DNA of 14,062 nt from Gammaproteobacteria bacterium. GTDB taxonomy: Bacteria; Pseudomonadota; Gammaproteobacteria; Xanthomonadales; Xanthomonadaceae. Shown here piece after piece: positions 1-6,624 of this stretch. Under the pieces are notes generated by a model that saw only the letters and a program-made list of their open reading frames with translations, did not search any database and had not been told where the DNA came from. Location: NCBI GenBank assembly GCA_012510865.1, contig JAAZHF010000420.1, positions 1 through 14,062 on the forward strand. The letters run 5' to 3'. Made by a program: the position numbers and the translations under genes. The stretch's first letter is position 1, and each line of letters begins with the position of its first letter.

Positions 1-1050
1 CGCCCGCGGGAGCAGACGTCCGCGGACGTTGCTGACGATGTGGTGCACGTGCGCGTAGCTCTCGACCACCATCAGCTCGTCGACCTCGACGCTGCCGGGG
101 CGGCAGACGCGCCCCAGGTCGTTGCGCTCGAGGTCCACCAGCATCACGTGCTCGGCCCGCTCCTTGGCGTGGGCGATCAGTTCGCGGATGCGACCGGCGT
201 CGTCCTCGCCCGGCAGCCGCGGGCGGGTGCCGGCGATGGGCCGGGTCTCGACGACGTCGCCGCGGACCGAGACCAGGCGCTCGGGCGACGCACTCACCAC
301 GGCTCCGCACTCGCCGAGGTCGAACAGGCCGGCGAAGGGCGCCGGGTTCGCGTCGCGCAGCCGCGCATACAGCGCGGCCGGCGCCAGCGGCGCGTCGAAG
401 CGCGCCTCCCAGGCACGCGACAGGTTCACCTGGAACACGTCGCCCGCGCGGATGTACTCCAGCGCGCGCTCCACGGCGGCCTCGTACGCGGCGCCGGGCT
501 CCTCGCGGCAATCCACCAGGCGCGGCCACGCGGGCGGCGCCGCGGCATCCATGGACATCGCGTCGATGTCGGCGAGCACCGCGTCGAGCAGGCCCTCGGC
601 GCCGGCCTCCGCGAGCGCCACGACCGCGCCGCTCGCGCGGTCGCGCAGCACCGCCGCCGGGCAGCGGCAGGCCACGGCCACCGGCAGCGCGCCGGGGGCG
701 GGCGGCAGTCGCAGGACCGGCTCCACCCCGGCGGCGAGCTCATAGCCGAGCAGCAGCGCCCAGCCGCCCTGGAACGGCCACGGCCCGTCGACCCGCGGCA
801 GCCGCAGCCGTCGCCAGTCCGCGTCGAGCGCAGCCAGGAAATCGTCGCCGGCCACGGCGCCGTCCCCGCGCCTCACCGCGCCCGCGCGGTCAAGCCGGAG
901 ACGGCGTCCATCGGCGACCAGCAGCATGTCCCAGCGGCCCTGCGCCGTCCCCGAGGCGACCGACTCGAGCAGCAGCGGGTAGCGCGCACGCGCGCGCCGC
1001 TGCAGCGCGAGCAGGTCGAGGTCGGGCGCCAGCGCGCGGACGGGGTTCAT
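1..1050 (-). CDS. pabB: Aminodeoxychorismate synthase component I (PabB), 3' end cut by window edge
   Basis: PabB converts chorismate to 4-amino-4-deoxychorismate, using ammonia from the PabA glutaminase, for p-aminobenzoate and folate synthesis in the cytoplasm. The ATG at 1050 opens a frame that runs without a stop to base 1, giving 350 residues; relatives are about 450, so roughly the last 100 are outside. The chorismate-binding domain is clear: GDVFQVNLSR near 204-212, SASPERL at 253-259, PIAGTRPR at 271-278, EHVMLVDLERNDLGR at 300-314 and SYAHVHHIVSNVRGRL at 331-346. PIAGT instead of the classical PabB PIKGT is the odd feature; a PIAGT subclass of PabB is known, with a structure from Stenotrophomonas maltophilia. 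Sequence alone does not fully exclude anthranilate synthase TrpE, but the position 34 nt behind fabF in the fab operon favours PabB. No strong ribosome-binding site is visible. Confidence 0.88.
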   Translation of the reverse strand, partial: MNPVRALAPDLDLLALQRRARARYPLLLESVASGTAQGRWDMLLVADGRRLRLDRAGAVRRGDGAVAGDDFLAALDADWRRLRLPRVDGPWPFQGGWALLLGYELAAGVEPVLRLPPAPGALPVAVACRCPAAVLRDRASGAVVALAEAGAEGLLDAVLADIDAMSMDAAAPPAWPRLVDCREEPGAAYEAAVERALEYIRAGDVFQVNLSRAWEARFDAPLAPAALYARLRDANPAPFAGLFDLGECGAVVSASPERLVSVRGDVVETRPIAGTRPRLPGEDDAGRIRELIAHAKERAEHVMLVDLERNDLGRVCRPGSVEVDELMVVESYAHVHHIVSNVRGRLLPRA

Positions 1051-1084
1051 GTGCGGCTCGCCGCCCGCCGGGGCGGCGTCGGGT

Positions 1085-2320
1085 TCAGATGCGGCGGAAC
1101 ACCAGGCTGCCGTTGGTGCCGCCGAAGCCGAACGAGTTCGACATCGCCACCTCGACCTGCTTCTCGCGGGCGGTGTGCGGCACGTAGTCGAGGTCGCAGC
1201 CTTCCGACGGGTTGTCGAGGTTGATGGTCGGCGGGATCACGCCGGTGTGCAGCGCCATGGCGGAGAACACGGCCTCGACGCCGCCCGCGGCGCCCAGCAG
1301 GGGGCCGGGCATCGACTTCGTCGAGCTGACCATCACCGCGCGCGCGTGCGCGCCGATCACGCTCTTGATGCCCATCGTCTCGGCCAGGTCGCCCGCCGGG
1401 GTGGAGGTGCCGTGCGCGTTGATGTAGCCGACCGCGGACGGGTCGATGCCCGCGTCGCGGATCGCGGCGACCATGCAGCGCGCGGCGCCCTCGCCGTTCT
1501 CGCTCGGCGCGGTCATGTGGTAGGCGTCGCCGCTCATGCCGAAACCCGCGAGCTCGGCGTAGATGCGCGCGCCGCGCGCCCTGGCGCGTTCGTATTCCTC
1601 GATCACGAGGACGCCGGCGCCATCGCCCATCACGAAGCCGTCGCGGCCCTCGTCCCAGGGGCGCGAGGCCTTCTCCGGCTCGTTGTTGCGCGTGGACAGC
1701 GCCTTCATGGCGCAGAAGCCGCCGAGCGACGTCGGGGTGGTGGCGAACTCGGCGCCGCCGGCGATCATGCAGTCGGCGTCGCCGTACTGGATCATCCGCA
1801 TCGCCAGGCCGATGTTGTGGGTCGCCGTGGTGCAGGCGGTGACGGCCGCGATGTTCGGGCCCTTGGCACCGGTCATCATCGAGACCTGGCCCGCGATCAT
1901 GTTGATGATCGTGCTCGGCACGTAGAAGGGCGAGATCCGGCGCGGGCCGGCCTCGTGGTACTTGATGGCGGTTTCCTCGATCCCCTTGAGGCCGCCGATG
2001 CCGGCGCCGATGGCCACGCCGATGCGCTCGGCGTCGGCCGCGACCTCCAGCCCGGCGTCCGCGATCGCCATCATCGCCGCGGCCACGCCGTAGTGGACGA
2101 AGGGATCCATCTTCTTGATGTCCTTGGCGGGGATCCACTGCGTGGGATCGAAGCCCTTCACCTCGCCGGCGATGCGGGTGGCGAAGGCCGAAGCGTCGAA
2201 GTTGGTGATCGGGCCGATGCCCGAACGGCCCTCCACGATGCCCTGCCAGGACGATGCCAGGTCATTGCCCAGCGGCGACAGGATGCCGAGGCCGGAGATG
2301 ACGACGCGACGCTTGGACAT
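1085..2320 (-). CDS. fabF: 3-oxoacyl-ACP synthase II (KAS II) with altered catalytic His340
   Basis: FabF condenses malonyl-ACP with acyl-ACP in each elongation round of type II fatty acid synthesis. The 411 residues align almost without gaps to E. coli FabF (413). The nucleophile Cys163 is in [11 protein letters not shown], His303 in [11 protein letters not shown], Lys335 in SSTKS, and the C-terminal [12 protein letters not shown] is intact. The expected KSMTGHLLGAAG instead reads [12 protein letters not shown], so Thr338 and the second catalytic histidine, His340, are both proline (codons 1307-1309 and 1301-1303). No other conserved block looks damaged, which is unlike a decaying pseudogene. 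A real protein with this change should be badly impaired in malonyl decarboxylation; a base-calling error is the main alternative. The ATG is preceded by AGGAG (about 5 nt spacing). It lies 115 nt after acpP and 34 nt before pabB. Confidence 0.95.
   Translation of the reverse strand: MSKRRVVISGLGILSPLGNDLASSWQGIVEGRSGIGPITNFDASAFATRIAGEVKGFDPTQWIPAKDIKKMDPFVHYGVAAAMMAIADAGLEVAADAERIGVAIGAGIGGLKGIEETAIKYHEAGPRRISPFYVPSTIINMIAGQVSMMTGAKGPNIAAVTACTTATHNIGLAMRMIQYGDADCMIAGGAEFATTPTSLGGFCAMKALSTRNNEPEKASRPWDEGRDGFVMGDGAGVLVIEEYERARARGARIYAELAGFGMSGDAYHMTAPSENGEGAARCMVAAIRDAGIDPSAVGYINAHGTSTPAGDLAETMGIKSVIGAHARAVMVSSTKSMPGPLLGAAGGVEAVFSAMALHTGVIPPTINLDNPSEGCDLDYVPHTAREKQVEVAMSNSFGFGGTNGSLVFRRI
1301..1309 (-). 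other. fabF: FabF active-site substitutions T338P and H340P
   Basis: On the coding strand these nine bases read CCC GGC CCC, encoding Pro338-Gly339-Pro340. The family consensus here is Thr-Gly-His, and His340 together with His303 activates malonyl-ACP for decarboxylation. A single base, at 1309 and at 1302, separates each proline codon from the expected ACC and CAC. Both correspond to GGT read as GGG on the given strand. Confidence 0.85.
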
Positions 2321-2344
2321 GGGGACTCCTGGACCGTGATGTTC

Positions 2345-2392
2345 GCGCGCCGCGGCGGCGCGCCGGAAACGCCCGAGGCCGCATCAGCGGCC
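2345..2392 (-). promoter_or_regulatory. Two GC-rich hairpins in the acpP-fabF spacer (possible attenuator or processing site)
   Basis: Within the 115-nt gap between acpP and fabF are two perfect inverted repeats. One has 9-bp arms at 2345-2353 and 2355-2363 around a single G, so in practice an 8-bp stem with a 3-nt loop. The other pairs GGCCGC (2377-2382) with GCGGCC (2387-2392) across ATCA. No run of U follows either in the transcribed minus strand, so they do not look like classical terminators. Since acpP is normally made in large excess over fabF, partial termination or RNA processing is plausible but is inference only. Confidence 0.35.
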
Positions 2393-2435
2393 CCGGGTTG
2401 TCGTGCTCGGTGCGGTGCGTGCACCGCCTGGCGAC

Positions 2436-2675
2436 TCAGGCCTTGACGTGGGCCTTGATGTAGTCGATCGCCTGCTGCACCGAAGTGATCTTCTCGGCTT
2501 CCTCGTCGGGGATCTCGCACTCGAACTCTTCCTCGAGGGCCATCACCAGCTCGACGGTGTCGAGGGAATCCGCACCCAGGTCGTCGACGAACGAGGCGCT
2601 GGCGCTGACCTCGTCTTCCTTGACGCCCAGTTGTTCGACGACGATCTTCTTGACGCGTTCTTCGATGCTGCTCAT
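2436..2675 (-). CDS. acpP: Acyl carrier protein
   Basis: This is the 79-residue acidic carrier that holds growing acyl chains on a phosphopantetheine arm for all the Fab enzymes and for lipid A and phospholipid acyltransferases. The attachment site DSL is in [20 protein letters not shown], with Ser37 in the usual place, and the protein ends in the typical [14 protein letters not shown] helix. Length and sequence match AcpP along the whole protein. The ATG at 2675 has GGAG about 10 nt upstream. It sits between fabG (113 nt away) and fabF (115 nt away), the two widest gaps of the operon. That fits separate, stronger expression of acpP. Confidence 0.98.
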   Translation of the reverse strand: MSSIEERVKKIVVEQLGVKEDEVSASASFVDDLGADSLDTVELVMALEEEFECEIPDEEAEKITSVQQAIDYIKAHVKA

Positions 2676-2711
2676 TGGTATCTTGCTCCGGTGGAGGCTG
2701 TTGCGGTGGGT

Positions 2712-2717
2712 AGTGTA
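2712..2717 (-). promoter_or_regulatory. Candidate -10 element for an internal acpP promoter
   Basis: On the minus strand the fabG-acpP spacer contains TACACT (4 of 6 matches to TATAAT) about 37 nt before the acpP start codon. No good TTGACA-like element is seen 16-18 nt further upstream. The evidence is the -10 resemblance, the unusually wide gap, and the general need for extra acpP transcription. Confidence 0.25.
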
Positions 2718-2788
2718 AGGGATTCCCGTTGGGGTCGTACCGGCCGTCCTGGTCCCTTTTCATTCAAGGACTTGGCGGCCGACGTGCA

Positions 2789-3532
2789 TCACGGCATGTA
2801 CATGCCGCCGTTGACGTGCAGGGTTTCGCCGGTGATGTACCCGGCGTCCGGACCGGCGAGGAAGGCGACCGCGCGCGCGATGTCGGCGGGCTCCCCGAGG
2901 CGGCCGAGCGCGACCTGCGCGACCAGCGCGGACTTGATGTCCTCGGGCAGGTCGCGGGTCATGTCGGTGGCGATGAAGCCCGGAGCGACCACGTTGACGG
3001 TCACCCCGCGGCTGCCGATCTCCTTCGCCAGCGACTTGCTGAAGGCGATGATGCCGGCCTTGGCGGCGGCGTAGTTGGCCTGGCCGGCGTTGCCCATCAC
3101 CCCGATCACCGAGGCGATGCTGATGATGCGGCCGCGGCGCGCCTTCATCATGCCGCGCATGACGGCCTTGGATGCGCGGTAGACGCTGGTCAGGTTGGTG
3201 TCGAGGATCGCCTGCCAGTCCTCGTCCTTCATGCGCATCAGCAGGTTGTCGCGGGTAATGCCGGCATTGTTGACGAGGATCGAGATCGGGCCGATGTCCT
3301 TGCCGACGGACTCGACGAGCGCCTCGATCGCGCCGGGCGCGGTCACGTCGAGCACGCGGCCATGGCCGCCCTGCGCCGCCAGCCGCTCGCCGATCGCGCC
3401 GGCGCCGGCCTCGCTGGTCGCGGTGCCGACCACGGTGGCGCCACGCGCCGCGAGTTCGTCTGCGATCGCCGCGCCGATGCCGCGGCTGGCGCCAGTGACC
3501 AGCGCGATCTCGCCCCTCAGTTCCTGGGTCAT
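2789..3532 (-). CDS. fabG: 3-oxoacyl-ACP reductase FabG
   Basis: FabG is the NADPH-dependent reductase of beta-ketoacyl-ACP in fatty acid elongation, a classical short-chain dehydrogenase working as a tetramer. The 247 residues show the cofactor motif TGASRGIG at 13-20, NNAG at 88-91, the catalytic asparagine in DTNLTSV (Asn113), and Ser141, Tyr154 and Lys158 in SVIGVMGNAGQANYAAAK. The C-terminal GYITGETLHVNGGMYMP is typical. I chose the ATG at 3532, giving MTQELRGEIALVTG. An in-frame ATG at 3577 would add 15 residues absent from relatives, and GGCGGAA sits just ahead of the shorter start. The gene lies 65 nt after fabD and 113 nt before acpP. Confidence 0.96.
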   Translation of the reverse strand: MTQELRGEIALVTGASRGIGAAIADELAARGATVVGTATSEAGAGAIGERLAAQGGHGRVLDVTAPGAIEALVESVGKDIGPISILVNNAGITRDNLLMRMKDEDWQAILDTNLTSVYRASKAVMRGMMKARRGRIISIASVIGVMGNAGQANYAAAKAGIIAFSKSLAKEIGSRGVTVNVVAPGFIATDMTRDLPEDIKSALVAQVALGRLGEPADIARAVAFLAGPDAGYITGETLHVNGGMYMP

Positions 3533-3597
3533 GCTGTTTCCGCCTGTGTCGAACAAGTACCAGGGAGCCCGTGCCACGGATCACGCGGCGGCGACGG

Positions 3598-4542
3598 TCA
3601 GCCCTTCCATTCTTCCAGTGCCGCGTCGAAGTCCGCGGCGGTGCCGAGCGCGCGCGCGTCGAGGGACCGGTCGATGCGCCTGGCGAGGCCGGCCAGGACC
3701 TTGCCCGGGCCGCACTCGGCGATGCCCGTGGCACCCCGCGCGGCCAGCGCCTGGACGCAGCCGGTCCACTGCACGGGGAGGTAGAGCTGGCGCACGAGCG
3801 CGTCGCGGATGGCGTGCACGCCGTCGTGCACCTCGGCATCGACGTTCTGCACCACCGGCAGCGCCGGTTCGTGCCAGGACAGGTGCGACATGGCCTCGGA
3901 AAGCCGGTTGGCGGCCTCGCGCATCAGCGGCGTGTGCGAGGGCACGCTCACCGCGAGCTTCACCGCCTTGCGCACGCCCCTGTCCGCGAGCAGCCCGAGC
4001 GCGCGGTCGACGGCGGCGGCGTGGCCGCCGATCACCACCTGCCCGGGTGAGTTGTAGTTCGCCGCGACCACCACCTCGTCGCCCGAGGCATCTTCGCAGG
4101 CCTCGCGTACCAGCGCGTCCTCCGCGCCGATCACCGCCGCCATCGCGCCGGTGCCCGCGGGCGCCGCCTCCTGCATCAGTTGGCCGCGCAGCCGCACGAG
4201 GCGGGCGCCGTCCACCAGCCGCAGCGAACCCGCGGCGACCAGCGCCGAGTACTCGCCCAGGCTGTGGCCGGCGAGCAGCGTCGGCGCGGCGCCGCCGGCC
4301 GCGCGCCAGGCGCGCCAGACGGCGACGCCGGCGGCCAGCAGCGCAGGCTGGGTGAACTCGGTCTGGTCCAGGCGTGCATCGTCCGCGTCCCGGGACAGCG
4401 ACCACAGGTCGACGCCCGCGCCTTCCGACGCTTCGTCGAAGGTCTCGCGCACCAGCGGTTCGCGCGCGGCGAGGTCGGCGAGCATGCCGGGCGACTGCGA
4501 GCCCTGGCCGGGGAAAACGAATGCGAGTCGGGAAGCGGTCAA
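3598..4542 (-). CDS. fabD: Malonyl-CoA:ACP transacylase FabD, TTG start
   Basis: FabD moves malonyl from CoA to AcpP, supplying the elongating unit for FabH and FabF. With the start at 4542 it has 314 residues (E. coli 309). Visible features are FPGQGSQSPGML at 10-21, the nucleophile Ser94 in AGHSLGEYSA, Arg119 that binds the malonyl carboxylate in RLRGQLM, catalytic His203 in VSVPSHTPLM, and NYNSPGQVVIGG at 162-173. No ATG precedes the conserved FVFPGQG block. The TTG at 4542 yields MTASRLAFVFPGQG, matching the usual N-terminus, with GGAT about 8 nt upstream. Another in-frame TTG at 4560 would add six residues but lacks a ribosome-binding site. The gene lies 79 nt after fabH. Confidence 0.94.
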   Translation of the reverse strand: MTASRLAFVFPGQGSQSPGMLADLAAREPLVRETFDEASEGAGVDLWSLSRDADDARLDQTEFTQPALLAAGVAVWRAWRAAGGAAPTLLAGHSLGEYSALVAAGSLRLVDGARLVRLRGQLMQEAAPAGTGAMAAVIGAEDALVREACEDASGDEVVVAANYNSPGQVVIGGHAAAVDRALGLLADRGVRKAVKLAVSVPSHTPLMREAANRLSEAMSHLSWHEPALPVVQNVDAEVHDGVHAIRDALVRQLYLPVQWTGCVQALAARGATGIAECGPGKVLAGLARRIDRSLDARALGTAADFDAALEEWKG

Positions 4543-4571
4543 GCGGCGATCCAGTTGCAAAAAACGGGGGG

Positions 4572-4577
4572 ATGATA
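4572..4577 (-). promoter_or_regulatory. Candidate -10 element ahead of fabD
   Basis: The minus strand of the fabH-fabD gap has TATCAT (5 of 6 matches to TATAAT), followed by a C6-G-T6 tract leading to the fabD start. A fitting -35 element was not found, so this is a weak candidate for an internal promoter. Confidence 0.2.
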
Positions 4578-4621
4578 CGCGCCACGGCGGCGCTTCGTCT
4601 GTACCCGCCCGTATGTCCGGC

Positions 4622-5614
4622 TCAGTAGCGGATCAGCGCCGAGCCCCAGGTGAAGCCGCCGCCGAAGGCTTCGAGCAGCAGCAGCTGGCCGCGTTCCACC
4701 TTGCCCGAGCGCACCGCCTCGTCCAGCGCCAGCGGCACCGAGCCCGAGGACGTGTTGCCGTGCCTGTCGACGGTGACGATGACGCGCTCCATCGGCATGT
4801 CCAGGCGCTTGGCCGTGGCTTCGATGATGCGCAGGTTGGCCTGGTGCGGGATCAGCCAGTCGATCTCGTGGCGGTCGATGCCGTTGGCCTCGAGGGTTTC
4901 CTCCACGATCGAGCCCAGCGCCCTCACCGCGTACTTGAACACGTCGCTGCCGGCCATCCGGATGCGCACGCCGGCGTTCTTCTCGTTCTCGCGGAAGCCG
5001 ACGGACACGCCCACCGGGTTCCAGAGCAGCTCCTTCTTGGCGCCGTCGGCGTGCAGGTGGGTGCTGAGGATGCCGGTGTCGGCGTCGGCCTTGAGGACCA
5101 CGGCGCCGGCGCCATCGCCGAACAGCACGCAGGTGGTGCGCTCGCTCCAGTCGACCATGCGGGTCAGGGTCTCGGCGCCGATCACGAGCGCGGTCTTCCC
5201 CGCGCCGGAGGCGATGAACTTCTCCGCCACGCTGAGCGCGTAGATGAAGCCCGAGCACGCGGCGTTGACGTCGAACGCGGGGCAGCCGGCGACGCCGAGG
5301 CGCGCCTGCACCAGGCAGGCCGTCGAAGGGAACACGAGGTCGGGCGTGGTCGTGCCGACGATGATCAGGTCGCCTCCGGAGGCGTCGGTGCCCGCGGCCT
5401 CGAGCGCGCGCAGCGCGGCGTGGACCGCCAGGTCGCCGGTGGTCTCGCCTTCGGCGGCCACGTGCCGCTGCCGGATGCCGGTGCGCGCGGCGATCCACTC
5501 GTCGGACGTGTCGACGATCTTCGCAAGGTCGTCGTTGGTCAGGATCTTGGCCGGCAGGTAGCTGCCGGTTCCTGCGATGCGCGCGTACGTGCGCGGCGCG
5601 GCGGACTCACTCAT
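4622..5614 (-). CDS. fabH: 3-oxoacyl-ACP synthase III FabH
   Basis: FabH starts fatty acid synthesis by condensing an acyl-CoA primer with malonyl-ACP. The 330-residue protein carries the complete Cys-His-Asn triad: Cys120 in [11 protein letters not shown], His257 in IPHQANLRI and Asn287 in [30 protein letters not shown] near 35-51, [11 protein letters not shown] and the C-terminal [15 protein letters not shown] are also typical. The ATG at 5614 gives the normal N-terminus. A longer frame reaching back to 5932 overlaps rpmF and is not credible. Ribosome binding is weak (GAGG about 12 nt away). Primer preference (acetyl versus branched) cannot be read from the sequence here. It follows rpmF by 107 nt, with no plsX between them. 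Confidence 0.96.
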   Translation of the reverse strand: MSESAAPRTYARIAGTGSYLPAKILTNDDLAKIVDTSDEWIAARTGIRQRHVAAEGETTGDLAVHAALRALEAAGTDASGGDLIIVGTTTPDLVFPSTACLVQARLGVAGCPAFDVNAACSGFIYALSVAEKFIASGAGKTALVIGAETLTRMVDWSERTTCVLFGDGAGAVVLKADADTGILSTHLHADGAKKELLWNPVGVSVGFRENEKNAGVRIRMAGSDVFKYAVRALGSIVEETLEANGIDRHEIDWLIPHQANLRIIEATAKRLDMPMERVIVTVDRHGNTSSGSVPLALDEAVRSGKVERGQLLLLEAFGGGFTWGSALIRY

Positions 5615-5641
5615 CTCGTGGACGGACCTCGCGTGTTGCTG

Positions 5642-5715
5642 GGCGCCGCTCGGCGCCGGTGGACGCGTGGCGCTTGGCGCCACGGCCAGGTCGTCGCCCG
5701 CCGCGATGGCGGGCG
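5642..5715 (-). promoter_or_regulatory. Three consecutive GC-rich dyads in the rpmF-fabH spacer
   Basis: The spacer holds three perfect inverted repeats. One is 7-bp GGCGCCG/CGGCGCC arms at 5642-5648 and 5651-5657 (6 bp if a 4-nt loop is allowed). The second is 8-bp arms at 5666-5673 and 5677-5684 around TTG. The third is 8-bp arms at 5695-5702 and 5708-5715 around a 5-nt loop. None is followed by a U-tract on the minus strand. They could set the ratio of ribosomal-protein to fab transcripts by RNA processing, stability or partial termination, but that role is inferred. Some dyads are expected by chance at this GC content. Confidence 0.35.
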
Positions 5716-5721
5716 CGCGGG

Positions 5722-5916
5722 TCAATCTTCCTCGACCACCCGGCTCTTGGGCACGATCACCTGGCGGCCGCGGTAGAAACCGTCGGCGGTGACGTGGTGG
5801 CGCAGGTGGGTCTCGCCCGAGGTCGGGTCGGTCGACAGCTGCTTCGCGGACAGCGCGTCGTGGGCCCGGCGCATGCCGCGGCGGGAGGGGGAGACTCGGG
5901 ACTTCTGTACAGCCAT
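5722..5916 (-). CDS. rpmF: 50S ribosomal protein L32
   Basis: This is a 64-residue basic protein of the large ribosomal subunit. It shows the L32 signature [22 protein letters not shown] at the N-terminus and [21 protein letters not shown] in the second half. There are no cysteines, so it is the zinc-free form, as in E. coli. The last residues, [10 protein letters not shown], extend a little beyond the E. coli protein. The ATG at 5916 has GGAG 7 nt upstream. The yceD-rpmF-fab arrangement couples ribosome and lipid synthesis in many proteobacteria. Confidence 0.97.
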   Translation of the reverse strand: MAVQKSRVSPSRRGMRRAHDALSAKQLSTDPTSGETHLRHHVTADGFYRGRQVIVPKSRVVEED

Positions 5917-5963
5917 GGGATTGCTCCAGCAAACGGAATGGGTCGATCAGGACCGGGTTTGGA

Positions 5964-6488
5964 TCAGTTGTTCTTCTTCAGCGCCGCGAGGGCCGCGAAC
6001 GGGTTGGCCTGCGCCGCTTCGTCGGCGTCGACCGGCCAGTCGCGCTCGACGCTTTCCGAGCCCGGCGACACCGGCACCACCGGGATCGCCAGGATCAGCT
6101 CGTCTTCCACCAGGTCCGCGGTCCGGATGCTGCCATCCTCGGCCACGGCCAGGGCTTCGTACCCGGGAGGCAGCGCGGCCTCGGCGGCCTCGTCCCAGTC
6201 CTCCCCGTCCCGCATCAGCGCCAGCCGCTGCGAGAGCGCCACCGGGAACTCGAACGTCTGCAGCGTGCGCTGGCAGACCAGCGGCAGTCGCGCATCGACG
6301 ACGAGTTCCACGTACGGCACCTGCAGCGCGTCGCGGTCGAAGGACAGCGAGAACGCAACGTCGCCCTGGTCCCCCGCCAGCGCCTCGCGCAGGCGCGGGA
6401 AGGCCGACAGCGGCAGGCGGCCAGCGAACTCCCGCCGGGCCGCAACCATGCGCCAAGCGTCCAGCACCTCGGGCACGTCTGCGGACAT
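5964..6488 (-). CDS. yceD: YceD/DUF177 family protein (large rRNA subunit accumulation protein)
   Basis: The 174-residue protein matches E. coli YceD (173) in length, position and end motifs: [22 protein letters not shown] near 120-140 and a C-terminal [13 protein letters not shown]. In E. coli and plants the family is needed for normal 23S rRNA accumulation; the biochemical activity is not known. The E. coli CxxC (CQRC) is reduced here to Cys72 with Thr75 (VCQRTLQTF), so a metal-binding role for the pair cannot apply. The ATG at 6488 gives the expected N-terminus but has no ribosome-binding site. The promoter just upstream predicts a leader of only about 3-5 nt. It is the first gene of the fab operon and lies 47 nt before rpmF. 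Confidence 0.9.
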   Translation of the reverse strand: MSADVPEVLDAWRMVAARREFAGRLPLSAFPRLREALAGDQGDVAFSLSFDRDALQVPYVELVVDARLPLVCQRTLQTFEFPVALSQRLALMRDGEDWDEAAEAALPPGYEALAVAEDGSIRTADLVEDELILAIPVVPVSPGSESVERDWPVDADEAAQANPFAALAALKKNN

Positions 6489-6498
6489 AAGCCGCAGA

Positions 6499-6527
6499 AT
6501 GTTAGGGCCCGCCGGCGCCGCTGTCAA
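6499..6527 (-). promoter_or_regulatory. Sigma70-type promoter of the yceD-rpmF-fab operon
   Basis: On the minus strand a perfect TTGACA (6522-6527) is followed after exactly 17 nt by TAACAT (6499-6504, 4 of 6 matches to TATAAT). The expected transcription start, about 7 nt further, falls near 6492, only 3-5 nt before the yceD ATG at 6488. This is the best promoter in the window and the only one in front of the eight-gene minus-strand run. Confidence 0.7.
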
Positions 6528-6585
6528 ACCCGGCCAATGGCGGCAAACCCTTGTCGCGGCGGGCAATTTGCCACCATCCCGCCCC

Positions 6586-6602
6586 GCCTGCAGACTGCAG
6601 GC
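6586..6602. promoter_or_regulatory. 17-nt perfect dyad, possible operator
   Basis: GCCTGCAG and CTGCAGGC form 8-bp arms around a central A in the intergenic region between yceD and the plus-strand gene starting at 6625. The centre is about 31 nt before that start and about 72 nt beyond the end of the yceD -35 element. It could be a repressor site or an mRNA hairpin for the plus-strand gene. No matching copy was noticed elsewhere. Confidence 0.3.
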
Positions 6603-6624
6603 CCGCACCCGGAGGCGCCCAGGC

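Noticed and set aside
1..1050. Annotation as anthranilate synthase TrpE because of PIAGT
   Set aside because: Context behind fabF and the known PIAGT PabB subclass in this family favour PabB; TrpE remains a minor alternative.
1085..2320. FabF as a pseudogene or as a polyketide chain-length factor
   Set aside because: There is no stop or frameshift, and Cys163 is present, whereas chain-length factors lose the cysteine. It is left as an intact gene with two suspicious residues.
1049..2446. Long plus-strand frame opposite fabF
   Set aside because: It is a low-complexity His/Arg/Ala/Gly composition opposite FabF, whose motifs are unmistakable.
2793..2806. Perfect palindrome GGCATGTACATGCC
   Set aside because: It lies inside the 3' end of fabG, encodes the conserved GGMYMP terminus, and is best explained by coding.
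3533..3577. 15-residue N-terminal extension of FabG
   Set aside because: Family proteins start close to the TGASRGIG motif, and a ribosome-binding site precedes the ATG at 3532.
5615..5932. 106-residue N-terminal extension of FabH
   Set aside because: It overlaps rpmF, has no resemblance to FabH proteins, and the ATG at 5614 gives the normal length.
6542..6572. GGCAAA...TTTGCC inverted repeat
   Set aside because: The arms are only 6 bp with a 19-nt spacing, so it is weak evidence for an operator on its own.
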